Below, piece by piece: positions 21,714 to 27,928 of a stretch of DNA of 27,928 bases; the stretch's first letter is position 1, and every line of letters begins with the position of its first letter. This DNA comes from DASUZD01 sp036377055 (GTDB taxonomy: Bacteria > Actinomycetota > Thermoleophilia > Gaiellales > Gaiellaceae). The notes beneath the pieces were generated by a model. That model saw only the letters and a program-made list of their open reading frames with translations. It was not told the origin of the DNA and did not search any database. The position numbers and the translations under genes are program-made. The stretch is from positions 1-27,928 of the forward strand of contig DASUZD010000186.1 of assembly GCA_036377055.1 (NCBI GenBank), given 5' to 3'.

Positions 21714-22119
21714 TCCCGTGCACGACTCGAGCGCGGAGGCGGGGATCGAAACCGTCGTCCGAGCGGAGAGCGTGCCGTTTGCGCGCAGCAAGCTGTTCGC
21801 GGTTCTCGGGACCGGCCTGGCGGGGCTCTCGGCTCGCCTCGTCGATCCCGAGAGCGCAAGCGCCTGGCACGGCTTCCCGCCGGGGCCGGACACGGTGTGC
21901 TTCGGTTTCGGCGTCTGCCATTGCTGTAGCGGCTCAATCTGCTGCGAGTCCTCCTGCACGTGGCCGGGCGGCGCGCACACCCATTGCCCGAGCGGCCAGC
22001 AGTGCTGGTACTCCTGCTGGAACCACGAGAATTGGCGGTGCTGCGACTGGCACGTACGAGACTCCGCCGGTACGTGGCGCCACTGCATCTGCACGGGGAA
22101 GCAAGCCATGGCTTGCTAA
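21700..22119 (+). CDS. Cys-rich MauA-like (methylamine dehydrogenase light-chain-like) protein, short form
   Basis: 139 residues. The first 55 form a long leader with FARSKLFAVLGTGLAGLSARL, shaped like the MADH light-chain signal but without a twin arginine. Residues 67-139 hold 15 cysteines (67, 73, 75, 76, 81, 82, 86, 96, 102, 106, 114, 115, 129, 131, 139); the protein has 7 tryptophans. Compared from memory with the MADH light chain, the C-x5-C start (67/73), HCPSG (NCPPG in MADH), WYSC (W57-VASC), the CC pair (114-115) and CxC (129/131) line up. W103 would match the first TTQ tryptophan. The chain ends before the second (W108), so TTQ in its known form cannot be built. mauE- and mauD-like genes are upstream. 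Function unknown; the short form may be structural or carry another crosslink. Confidence 0.7.
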   Translation: MQELSPVHDSSAEAGIETVVRAESVPFARSKLFAVLGTGLAGLSARLVDPESASAWHGFPPGPDTVCFGFGVCHCCSGSICCESSCTWPGGAHTHCPSGQQCWYSCWNHENWRCCDWHVRDSAGTWRHCICTGKQAMAC

Positions 22120-22283
22120 GGGCCTTGCGGCCGCAGGCCACGAGACGCGCGGCCGCGGTCGGCGGGGCGGCCGCCGCGGTGGCGGTCGCCTTCGCGCTCG
22201 GAGCGGGAGCCCGCTCCGCCGTCGTGGTGCTGCTTCTCCTCAGCGCGCTCGTGGTCGCGATCGCCCAGCAGACGTTGCCCTGA
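22113..22283 (+). CDS. Small membrane protein in the mau-like operon
   Basis: 56 residues from TTG at 22113, overlapping the Cys-rich gene by 7 nt; TTG at 22125 is an alternative (52 residues). A basic N-terminus with RPQATRR is followed by two hydrophobic segments (GGAAAAVAVAFALGAG and AVVVLLLLSALVVAIA). It would form a membrane hairpin. The purine run GGGGAAG 11 nt before 22113 may be the ribosome site. It shares the operon's strand, and its stop is 9 nt before the next gene. No homologue is recognised; it could stabilise a membrane complex. Confidence 0.5.
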   Translation: MLRALRPQATRRAAAVGGAAAAVAVAFALGAGARSAVVVLLLLSALVVAIAQQTLP

Positions 22284-22292
22284 GGACCCAAC

Positions 22293-22904
22293 ATGATCTA
22301 CGTGATCATGGGTTCGCACGTGAGGCGCAACGAGGCAGGCAGCAACTGGAAGCGAAACGGAGTGGCGTTCACCGCTGCCTCGATCGTCTCCGGGGCGACC
22401 GCCGGAGCGGCCCTCGGCGCGATCGGAGGCCACCTCGCCGACGGTCGACGATCCACCCTCGTGGTGCTCCTGGCGGCCCTCGGGGTCGTGCTCGGCCTCC
22501 TCGAGTCGATCGGGAAGACACCGCGGCTGCCGCAGCGGAGCTGTGAGACGCCGCAGTCGCTGATGCGCGGTGGCGCGCTGCGGGCGGCGATCCGCAACGG
22601 GTCGATCCTCGGCGTCGGCGCGACCTCGCGCCTCGGCTTCTGGCTGTGGTACGTCGTTCCGCTCGGGAGCCTCCTTACCGGCAGCACGCTCGGCGGCGCG
22701 TGCGTCTACGGCGTCTATGCCACGGCACGCGGGCTCGGCCCGTGGATGTTGATCCCGACGATGAGGCTGTTGGCGCGCCGGGTCGCGACCGGCTTCGAAG
22801 GCGGGTCCCTTTGGTTGCTCGGCCAGAACGCGCTCGCCCGTCGCGTCGCCGGATTCCAGCTCGTGCTCCTGGGGCTCATGGGCGTGATCGGCTTCGGCCG
22901 CTGA
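22293..22904 (+). CDS. MauF/CcdA-like polytopic membrane protein
   Basis: A 203-residue protein with about four hydrophobic segments (25-50, 55-73, 103-142 and 186-202). The middle RSCETP followed by ALRAAIRNGSILGVGATSRLGFWLWYVVPLGSLL resembles the second half of DsbD/CcdA-type reductant carriers, the superfamily to which MauF belongs. It has C84 and C137 but no classical CxxC. In that role it would pass electrons or thiols across the membrane to the MauD-like protein. Homology is weak and could be coincidental. The ATG follows TGAGGACC, which may be a ribosome site. Confidence 0.45.
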   Translation: MIYVIMGSHVRRNEAGSNWKRNGVAFTAASIVSGATAGAALGAIGGHLADGRRSTLVVLLAALGVVLGLLESIGKTPRLPQRSCETPQSLMRGGALRAAIRNGSILGVGATSRLGFWLWYVVPLGSLLTGSTLGGACVYGVYATARGLGPWMLIPTMRLLARRVATGFEGGSLWLLGQNALARRVAGFQLVLLGLMGVIGFGR

Positions 22905-22922
22905 CACCGGCTCTTCACCGCC

Positions 22923-22944
22923 GCGCTCCTGACAGGCGGAGCGC
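22923..22944. terminator. Hairpin between convergent genes
   Basis: GCGCTCC (22923-22929) pairs with GGAGCGC (22938-22944) around an 8-nt loop. It sits in the 44-bp gap between the end of the mau-like operon and the convergent S4-domain gene. Confidence 0.45.
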
Positions 22945-22948
22945 TGGG

Positions 22949-23320
22949 TCAGCGCCGCTTGCGGAAGGCCTCGATGCGGCGGCGCGCCTGCTTCGTCGGG
23001 CGCGCGCCGAGGTCAGCGCCGAGCGGGCGGGCGAGTCGGCGCTCCAGCGCCTGCTGCTCGCGTGCCGCGCGGGACTCCGGGCTCTCCTCGTAGAGCTGCG
23101 CCGCCGCGGCGGCCGGCCCGCGCTTCTCGGCGAGGCCTTGGACCGTCACCGTCCACCGCGCGCCCCGCTTCGTGATCTCGAGCACGTCGCCCGCGCGCAC
23201 GTCCTTGGACGGCTTCACTCGCTCGCCGTTCACGTGCACGCGGCCGCCGAGGACGGCCTCGGTCGCCGCGCCGCGCGTCTTGAAGAACCGTGCGGCCCAG
23301 AGCCACTTGTCGATGCGCAT
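22949..23320 (-). CDS. S4-domain RNA-binding protein (HslR/Hsp15-like)
   Basis: A 123-residue protein. MRIDKWLWAARFFKTRGAATEAV and GGRVHVNGERVKPSKDVRAGDVLEITKRG form the S4 domain. The C-terminus is Arg-rich (RRIEAFRKRR). Hsp15/HslR recycles 50S subunits that carry stalled nascent chains; the actinobacterial homologues are less studied. That role would fit the rescue theme of the window (tmRNA, SmpB). The ATG at 23320 is the conserved start; the frame opens farther upstream without a clear ribosome site. Confidence 0.85.
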   Translation of the reverse strand: MRIDKWLWAARFFKTRGAATEAVLGGRVHVNGERVKPSKDVRAGDVLEITKRGARWTVTVQGLAEKRGPAAAAAQLYEESPESRAAREQQALERRLARPLGADLGARPTKQARRRIEAFRKRR

Positions 23321-23388
23321 CGCGTTGACTTCCACCGTTCGCAGGAAGAGGCTACTCCGCGTCTCGTTCACGGGTCTTGGAGGTGGAG

Positions 23389-23673
23389 ATGTACGCACGC
23401 GTGGCGACGTTCGAGGGTGGGGACACGGAGCGGCTTCGCGAGATGAGCGGGCCGGAGTCGCGGCCGGCGATGCCGGAAGGCATGCGGCGTGTGCTGGTGC
23501 TGAACGACGAGGATGGCGGCCGCCGGCTGTTCGTCGCGTTCTTCGACTCGCGCGAGGCGGTCGACGCGGCCGAGGAGCACTTCGAGAGAATGGGCGACGA
23601 GATCCCCGAGAGCGTGCGCGGGCGACGTCTGTCGGTGGACGTCTACGAGGTGGTCGCCGACGAGGAGGTCTAA
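23389..23673 (+). CDS. Small dimeric alpha/beta-barrel-like protein
   Basis: 94 residues with the alternating strand-helix layout of ABM/EthD-like dimeric barrels: MYARVATFEGGDTERLREM, RRVLVLNDEDGGRRLFVAFFDSREAVDAAEEHFERMG and SVDVYEVVADEEV. Such small proteins are often monooxygenase-like or ligand-binding, but no catalytic residue can be named. The ATG has GGAGG 5 nt upstream, better than the TTG at 23377. It is divergent from the S4 gene. Confidence 0.65.
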   Translation: MYARVATFEGGDTERLREMSGPESRPAMPEGMRRVLVLNDEDGGRRLFVAFFDSREAVDAAEEHFERMGDEIPESVRGRRLSVDVYEVVADEEV

Positions 23674-23713
23674 CCTGACGGAACTCCCGCAGCTGGTGCC
23701 GTGTAGTCCGGCC

Positions 23714-24511
23714 GTGAGGGTCGCGCTCGTCTCCGCGGTCGCCGCCGTGCTCGCTCTCGTCGTGGCGGGGGCCGCGGCGCCGAAGGAAGGCGCCCGGGCG
23801 CGCCTGCTCACGGCGGTCTCGCGCGACGCCCCTCCCGGGACGAAGGTTCGTATCGAGTGGAGCGTCACGATCCCGGACGGGCACGGCGGCAGGCAGCCGT
23901 TCGGCGCCGGCGGCATGTTCGTCCAGTTCCTGACGAAGACGGGAGCGGCGACCGAGCCCGCGTTCGGAACCGAGGTGCAGACGGGCCGCTACGTCGCGAC
24001 CGCGACGGTGCCGCCCGGCGGGGTCGGCGGCATCCGCCCGGGCCTTCGCGGCACGACCGACATCTACTTCCCGATCGAGAACGACCCGTTTCGAGGGAAG
24101 CTCGGCGTCGTCTGCGACGTCCGCGCCGTCAGCGGCGCGCTGCACTGGTTCAAGGGCGCGTTCAACACCGGCGACATGCCGGGCCTCCAGGCGCTCTTCT
24201 CGCGGACGCGGTTCGCGTGGTTCTCGTCGACCAGCCCCGGCCTTCGGATCGATCCCGCGGCGCGGAACCGCGCGACGCTGATCGCGTACTTCCGCGCGCG
24301 GCACCGGCTGCACGACCGCGTGCTCTCGTTCACGTTCCGCTTCAACGGCTTCGAGCCGGGTCGCTGGCTCGGCCATTTTTCGCTGACCGGCACGAGGCGA
24401 GCCGACGACTTCCGCGGCGGTGAGGTCTTTCGCTTCGCCGCCAAGGGTGCGCTGGACTGCGCCGGCCAGCACGCGCGGATCGCGGCGCTGAGCATCTCTA
24501 CCACCGGCTGA
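23714..24511 (+). CDS. Secreted two-domain protein (Ig-like plus NTF2-like)
   Basis: 265 residues from GTG at 23714, giving the signal peptide RVALVSAVAAVLALVVAGAA. Residues 38-120 (GTKVRIEWSVTIPDG, FGAGGMFVQFLTKTG, GRYVATATVPPGGVGGIRPG) form an Ig-like domain similar to CopC/FixH-type carriers. Residues about 140-260 carry RFAWFSSTSPGLRID, TLIAYFRARHRLHDRV, RADDFRGG and AKGALDC, matching the whole mature protein at 18064-18546. Two cysteines, C134 and C249, may pair. An earlier in-frame GTG at 23696 adds six residues. It converges with the kinase gene, overlapping by 14 bp. Confidence 0.65.
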   Translation: MRVALVSAVAAVLALVVAGAAAPKEGARARLLTAVSRDAPPGTKVRIEWSVTIPDGHGGRQPFGAGGMFVQFLTKTGAATEPAFGTEVQTGRYVATATVPPGGVGGIRPGLRGTTDIYFPIENDPFRGKLGVVCDVRAVSGALHWFKGAFNTGDMPGLQALFSRTRFAWFSSTSPGLRIDPAARNRATLIAYFRARHRLHDRVLSFTFRFNGFEPGRWLGHFSLTGTRRADDFRGGEVFRFAAKGALDCAGQHARIAALSISTTG

Positions 24512-25397
24512 GCGCAGCCCGTTCGAGACCCGCGAGCGCCTCGTCGGCGACGCTCGGCATCCCCTCGACGTGGCCGTACGCGGCAAGCGCGGCGGAGAGC
24601 GAGAACGCGAGGACGCGTGCGCGCAGAAGCTGCTCCTCGGAGACGGGGCCGTAGGCGTCGAGGAACGCGCCGCGGCTGTCCGGCGGCAGGAAGCTCCACA
24701 CGAGCTGGAGGTCGATCGCCGGATCGGAGCGACACGTGTCGCCCCAGTCGATCACGCCGCTCGCGGCGCCGTCCGCGACGAGGACGTGGCGGAAGTGGAG
24801 GTCGCCGTGGACGAGCGCGAGCTCGGTCGGCGGCGGCAGACGCTCGGCCTCGTCGAACACGCGCTTCACGGCCGCGGGGACGCGCCAGAGGCCAAGGCGC
24901 TCGACCTCGACCAGCTGGCTGCGGGCGTGGGGGACCCGCCGCGTCATGTCGGCGCGCCAGTTCACGTCGACCGGGAGCTCGACGGCCGCCTCGACGGCGT
25001 GCAGCGCGCGGAGGAAGGCCGCGACGTCGAGCGCGACCGCGAGCCGCGCGTCGTCGTCCAGCTCGGCGTCGCACGTCTCGCGGCCGGGGAGAAGCTCGCT
25101 GCCGAAGAACGGCCACTCGTGGTCGCCGTGCGGCCGCCCGACGAAGACCGGGTTGGGCGCCGGCAGCGGCAGGCGCCCGGCGAGGTGCGGCAGGACGCGC
25201 AGCTCGAGCTCCAGGCCGGGGACGCTGATCGCGCGCTGCGGGAAGCGGAACGCCCAGCGCTCGTTCACGAGCCAGACGGAGTTGTCCCAGCCCTCCGCGA
25301 ACCGGCGCAACTCGTGCACTTCCAGCTCGTGGAACTGGCCGAGCAGCCGGCGCGCGAGCTCCTCGTCGACGACGCGGTCGGCGCTCCAGACCGGCAT
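24498..25397 (-). CDS. APH-family phosphotransferase
   Basis: 299 residues. The nucleotide-binding lobe starts FAEGWDNSVWLVNERWAFRFP; the catalytic loop is LVHGDLHFRHVLV (about 196-207, D199) and the metal loop is GVIDWGDTCRSDPAIDL (about 214-230). The Asn normally seen at the eighth position of HGDxxxxN is His (H204) here. The family phosphorylates aminoglycosides, macrolides, homoserine and other small alcohols; the substrate is unknown and resistance should not be assumed. The ATG follows the sulfite-oxidase-like stop by 4 nt, so the two form an operon. Confidence 0.8.
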   Translation of the reverse strand: MPVWSADRVVDEELARRLLGQFHELEVHELRRFAEGWDNSVWLVNERWAFRFPQRAISVPGLELELRVLPHLAGRLPLPAPNPVFVGRPHGDHEWPFFGSELLPGRETCDAELDDDARLAVALDVAAFLRALHAVEAAVELPVDVNWRADMTRRVPHARSQLVEVERLGLWRVPAAVKRVFDEAERLPPPTELALVHGDLHFRHVLVADGAASGVIDWGDTCRSDPAIDLQLVWSFLPPDSRGAFLDAYGPVSEEQLLRARVLAFSLSAALAAYGHVEGMPSVADEALAGLERAALSRW

Positions 25398-25401
25398 GTG
25401 G

Positions 25402-26469
25402 CTACTCGGTGATGGTGACGCGGACGCGCTGGACGGCGTTGTTGCAGTAGCCGTCGAAGTTCCAGACCGGCGCCGTGGGCTGCGTGTTTCCGTCTGCGTC
25501 GGTCGCGCGGCAGCAGAGCTCGTGCTCGCCCGGCTCGGCGTCCCAGCGGTGGGTCCAGCCGCGCCAGGCGAACTCCGACGGCGGCTCGCTCAGCTCCGCG
25601 TCGGCCCAGCTTCGACCGCCGTCCGTGCTCACTTCGACGCGCTCGATCCGGCCGTGGCCCGACCACGCGCGGCCTTCGAGGACGCAGGGGCCGGGCGGGA
25701 GGAACCGGTCTCGCGAGAAGAAGTCCGGGATCCCGGGCGGGACCATCAGCGACCGCGGCAGCATCCGCGTCGCCGGCCGGCCGGGATCGTCCTCGGAGTC
25801 GCGCACGCGATACGCGACCTCCTGCTGCCAGCCGCGGAACGGCGCCGCGACGACCGTGATCGTCCGCAGCCACTTCACGTGCGTCATCCCGTACCAGCCC
25901 GGGACGACCAGGCGGAGCGGGAAGCCGTGCTGGGGCGGTAGTGGCTGGCCGTTGATCGCGTACGCGAGCAGCACCTCGTCGCGGAGAGCCTCGTCCAGGG
26001 GAAGGCTGCGCTCGTAGGTATGCTCGTCGTCGCCCTGGACGCCTCGGTCGAGGCCGGTGAAGACGACCTCGCGCGCGCCGTCGCTGAGGGCCGCCTCTTC
26101 GAGGAGCGGCGCGAGCGGCGTGCCGGTCCACTCAGCCGTGCCGACCGCCTCGTGGAGCCATGGTTGGCTGAGCGGCCGCGGCGAGAGGAGCGCGCGCCCG
26201 TTGCCGGCGCACTCGAGGGTGACTGCGAGCGTGCGCGCCGGCCGCGCCTGGAGCTCGTCGAGCGTGAGCGTGCGCGGCCGCTCGACGTGGCCGCCGAGCT
26301 CGAGCCGCCAAGTCTGCGGGTCGACGTGCGGGATGTCGAAGTGGATCAGCAGGTAGTGGAGCCCGAGCGGCGTGATCTCGTGCCGGAGCGCCTCGAGCGG
26401 GAGAGCGTGGTTCCGCGCCGCGAGCTGGAGCTCCTCGAGCGAGATCTCGGCCGTGGGGGCGGTGACCAC
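25402..26469 (-). CDS. Sulfite-oxidase-family molybdopterin enzyme
   Basis: 355 residues from GTG at 26469. The Moco-binding domain has LECAGNGR, with C87 as the molybdenum ligand, QHGFPLRLVVPGWYGMTHVKWL (about 180-201) and the early strand RLELGGHVERPRTLTLDEL. The C-terminal 110 residues (VLEGRAWSGHGRIERVEVSTDGGRSW) form the Mo-co dimerisation domain. There is no heme b domain and no Tat signal from this start, so it is probably cytoplasmic. TATCCT lies 7 nt upstream of the GTG, so this start is likely leaderless. It is first in an operon with the APH-family gene. The substrate may be sulfite or a methionine sulfoxide-like compound. Confidence 0.85.
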   Translation of the reverse strand: MVTAPTAEISLEELQLAARNHALPLEALRHEITPLGLHYLLIHFDIPHVDPQTWRLELGGHVERPRTLTLDELQARPARTLAVTLECAGNGRALLSPRPLSQPWLHEAVGTAEWTGTPLAPLLEEAALSDGAREVVFTGLDRGVQGDDEHTYERSLPLDEALRDEVLLAYAINGQPLPPQHGFPLRLVVPGWYGMTHVKWLRTITVVAAPFRGWQQEVAYRVRDSEDDPGRPATRMLPRSLMVPPGIPDFFSRDRFLPPGPCVLEGRAWSGHGRIERVEVSTDGGRSWADAELSEPPSEFAWRGWTHRWDAEPGEHELCCRATDADGNTQPTAPVWNFDGYCNNAVQRVRVTITE

Positions 26470-26476
26470 GCGTGCG

Positions 26477-26482
26477 AGGATA
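26477..26482 (-). promoter_or_regulatory. -10 element (TATCCT), leaderless start
   Basis: TATCCT on the - strand ends 7 nt before the GTG of the molybdoenzyme gene. The divergent MmcQ/YjbR gene starts only 19 bp away. Confidence 0.5.
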
Positions 26483-26488
26483 CTTCGC

Positions 26489-26869
26489 GTGACGGAGCGC
26501 GAGGAGACGCTGGCCGGCATCCGGAAGATCTGTCTCGCCCTGCCCGAGACGAGCGAGCGCCTGAGCCACGGCGCGCCGACCTTCTTCGTCCGCGGCAAGC
26601 GCTCGTTCCTGATGGTGCTGACGAACCACCACGGCGACGGCCGCTTCGCGATCTGGTGCGCCGCGCCGGAGGGGATGCAGGCGATGCTGGTCGAGGCCGA
26701 CCCCGAGAAGTTCTTCGTCCCGCCGTACGTCGGCCACCGCGGGTGGCTCGGCGTCAGGCTCGATCGCGGCGTCGACTGGGACGAGCTGGCGGGGATCGCC
26801 GAAGACGCCTACGCGGAGATCGCGCCGGCGAGCCTCGTGGAGCTCGCGCGCCTCGGCGACTCGGCGTAG
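26489..26869 (+). CDS. MmcQ/YjbR-family protein
   Basis: 126 residues. LAGIRKICLALPETSERLSHGAPTFFVRGKRSFLMV and FFVPPYVGHRGWLGVRLD, followed by WDELAGIAEDAYAEIAP, match the YjbR (MmcQ, CyaY-like fold) family. These small proteins are often called DNA-binding, but the function is unsettled. The GTG at 26489 is used because the family N-terminus begins here; the frame extends upstream only antisense to the molybdoenzyme gene. The convergent TolB-like gene stops 1 nt after its end. Confidence 0.8.
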   Translation: MTEREETLAGIRKICLALPETSERLSHGAPTFFVRGKRSFLMVLTNHHGDGRFAIWCAAPEGMQAMLVEADPEKFFVPPYVGHRGWLGVRLDRGVDWDELAGIAEDAYAEIAPASLVELARLGDSA

Positions 26870-26870
26870 G

Positions 26871-27911
26871 TCACCTCGGCAGCCAGGTCTGAGTACCTCC
26901 GAACATCGGCTCGTAAAGGATTTCCTCCTCGAGCGTCGCCATGTTCAGCGCGCCGAGCTGGACGTACTCGCCGTTCGGCTCGACGGCGCTGTCGCGGGCG
27001 AAGAGGAGGTACCGGCCGTCGGGCGACCACAGCGCCTCCTCGTCGTAGCCGGGCGAGGCGCCGAAGTCCTCGAGCGCGCGGAGCTCCGACCCGTCGCGGC
27101 GGACGATCATCAGCAGCGCCGGCTCCAAGCTTCCCTGGCTGTAGAAGCGCGAGAACGCGATGCGGCGGCCGTCGGGCGACCAGTCCGGTCCGCCGTCCGC
27201 GTAGGTCCCGTCGGAGCGCGTGAGCAAGCGGACCCGACCTGTCGCGAGCTCCTCGACGGCGATGCGCGTCGTCGCGCGGCAGCCGGCCGCGAACGCGATC
27301 GAACGGCCGTCCGGCGACCACGTCGCGCCGCTGGGACAGCTCGAGACCTGGAGCACGCTGAGCGCGCCCGATGGGCCGATGACGCCGAGCCGCGGCTCGC
27401 CCGCGTACGACCACTGGACGAGCAGGCTTCGCGAATCCGGCGCCCACTCGAAGCCGTCGATCCGCCGGAGCGCGTGCGTGAGCTGATGCAGGCCGCTCCC
27501 GTCGGGGCGAACGGCGAAGAGGTACGACCGCGACTCGATCGTCCGCAGGAAGGCGATCCAGCGACCGTCCGGCGACCAGTCGGGATCGTGGTCGAAGACC
27601 GAATGCGTCAGCGTCCGCACCGTCCTTCCGGCGGGATCGAGGAGACGGAGTCCGTCCCTCGTCCCTTGCGCGAGGCGGCGCCCGTCGGGCGACCACACCG
27701 GCAGGGCGGCGGTGCGGTCCAGCTGGAAGAGCTTGCGCAGCCCGCGCCCGTTCGCGCGGACGGTGTAGACCGCGGCGGGGGAGTCGGCGAGGTCGCTCGT
27801 CCAGCCGACGAAGGACGCGAGCGGAGGCCGCGCAGGAGCTTCCGTCGTGGACGACGGGAGGGCGAGCGCAGCGGCCGCGGCGGCGGCGAAGAATCCTCGG
27901 CGTGCTCTCAC
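26871..27911 (-). CDS. Secreted TolB-like (PD40) beta-propeller protein
   Basis: 346 residues. An Ala-rich hydrophobic N-terminus (RRGFFAAAAAAALALPSS) acts as signal peptide. Six PD40 blades are visible by WSPDGRRLAQG, WSPDGRWIAFL, WAPDSRSLLVQ, WSPDGRSIAFA, WSPDGRRIAFS and WSPDGRYLLFA, so this is a TolB-type six-bladed propeller without a Tol-Pal neighbourhood. The GTG start has Shine-Dalgarno AGGAGA. In actinobacteria such proteins are of unknown use, perhaps as scaffolds. The first 17 bp of the next upstream region (27912-27928) are too short to read. Confidence 0.8.
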   Translation of the reverse strand: MRARRGFFAAAAAAALALPSSTTEAPARPPLASFVGWTSDLADSPAAVYTVRANGRGLRKLFQLDRTAALPVWSPDGRRLAQGTRDGLRLLDPAGRTVRTLTHSVFDHDPDWSPDGRWIAFLRTIESRSYLFAVRPDGSGLHQLTHALRRIDGFEWAPDSRSLLVQWSYAGEPRLGVIGPSGALSVLQVSSCPSGATWSPDGRSIAFAAGCRATTRIAVEELATGRVRLLTRSDGTYADGGPDWSPDGRRIAFSRFYSQGSLEPALLMIVRRDGSELRALEDFGASPGYDEEALWSPDGRYLLFARDSAVEPNGEYVQLGALNMATLEEEILYEPMFGGTQTWLPR

Positions 27912-27928
27912 TCGTCTCCTGCTCAGCG

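Noticed and set aside
22949..24586. 545-residue frame ending as the S4-domain protein
   Set aside because: Only the last 123 residues are S4-like. The remainder is antisense to the genes at 23389 and 23714 and shows shadow composition.

Overview
The window is GC-rich, densely coded chromosomal DNA. The codon usage, the actinobacterial-looking RNase R and SmpB, and the many genes preceded by a TAnnnT hexamer 6-9 nt before the start codon (leaderless genes) point to an actinomycete. The abundance of small secreted proteins without recognisable families suggests a deep lineage such as Thermoleophilia, but that placement is inference. No phage, transposase, CRISPR array or ordinary tRNA gene was found.

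Region by region: (1) 1-1288 holds the 3' end of RNase R, an M23 peptidase, and a decayed second copy of the RNase R 3' region. (2) 1341-6242 holds a large unfamiliar 893-residue protein, a possible 32-residue membrane peptide and an exported Kelch plus YVTN double beta-propeller. (3) 6281-10207 contains GNAT acetyltransferases (one frameshifted), SmpB, a chagasin-like protein and tmRNA. RNase R, SmpB and tmRNA, the parts of the trans-translation ribosome-rescue system, therefore lie within 10 kb. (4) 10329-14535 carries a secreted Asp-box (BNR) protein, a small secreted protein, an MBL-fold protein, an orphan ribbon-helix-helix protein, a cupin and a PRC-barrel protein. (5) 14629-18546 has an MFS exporter, an ArsR-SRPBCC fusion regulator behind an 18-20 bp perfect palindrome, a membrane protein and a small secreted protein. 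(6) 18551-19620 is a translationally coupled HD-domain/DUF2441-like pair.

(7) 19711-22904 is the most unusual region: a six-gene operon with a good promoter encoding a Tat-exported protein, a MauE-like membrane protein, a MauD-like membrane-anchored thioredoxin, a 139-residue protein with 15 cysteines and seven tryptophans, a small membrane protein and a MauF/CcdA-like membrane protein. The Cys-rich protein keeps much of the cysteine spacing of the methylamine dehydrogenase light chain but ends before the second tryptophan of the TTQ cofactor, and no heavy chain is adjacent. I read this as an uncharacterised mau-like oxidative-folding cassette serving a reduced MauA-like protein.

(8) 22949-27911 contains an S4-domain protein, a small dimeric-barrel-like protein, a secreted two-domain protein whose second domain is a paralogue of the protein at 18064-18546, an aminoglycoside-phosphotransferase-family kinase behind a sulfite-oxidase-family molybdoenzyme, an MmcQ/YjbR protein and a TolB-like propeller. 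All family assignments come from reading motifs by eye; no database search was run.
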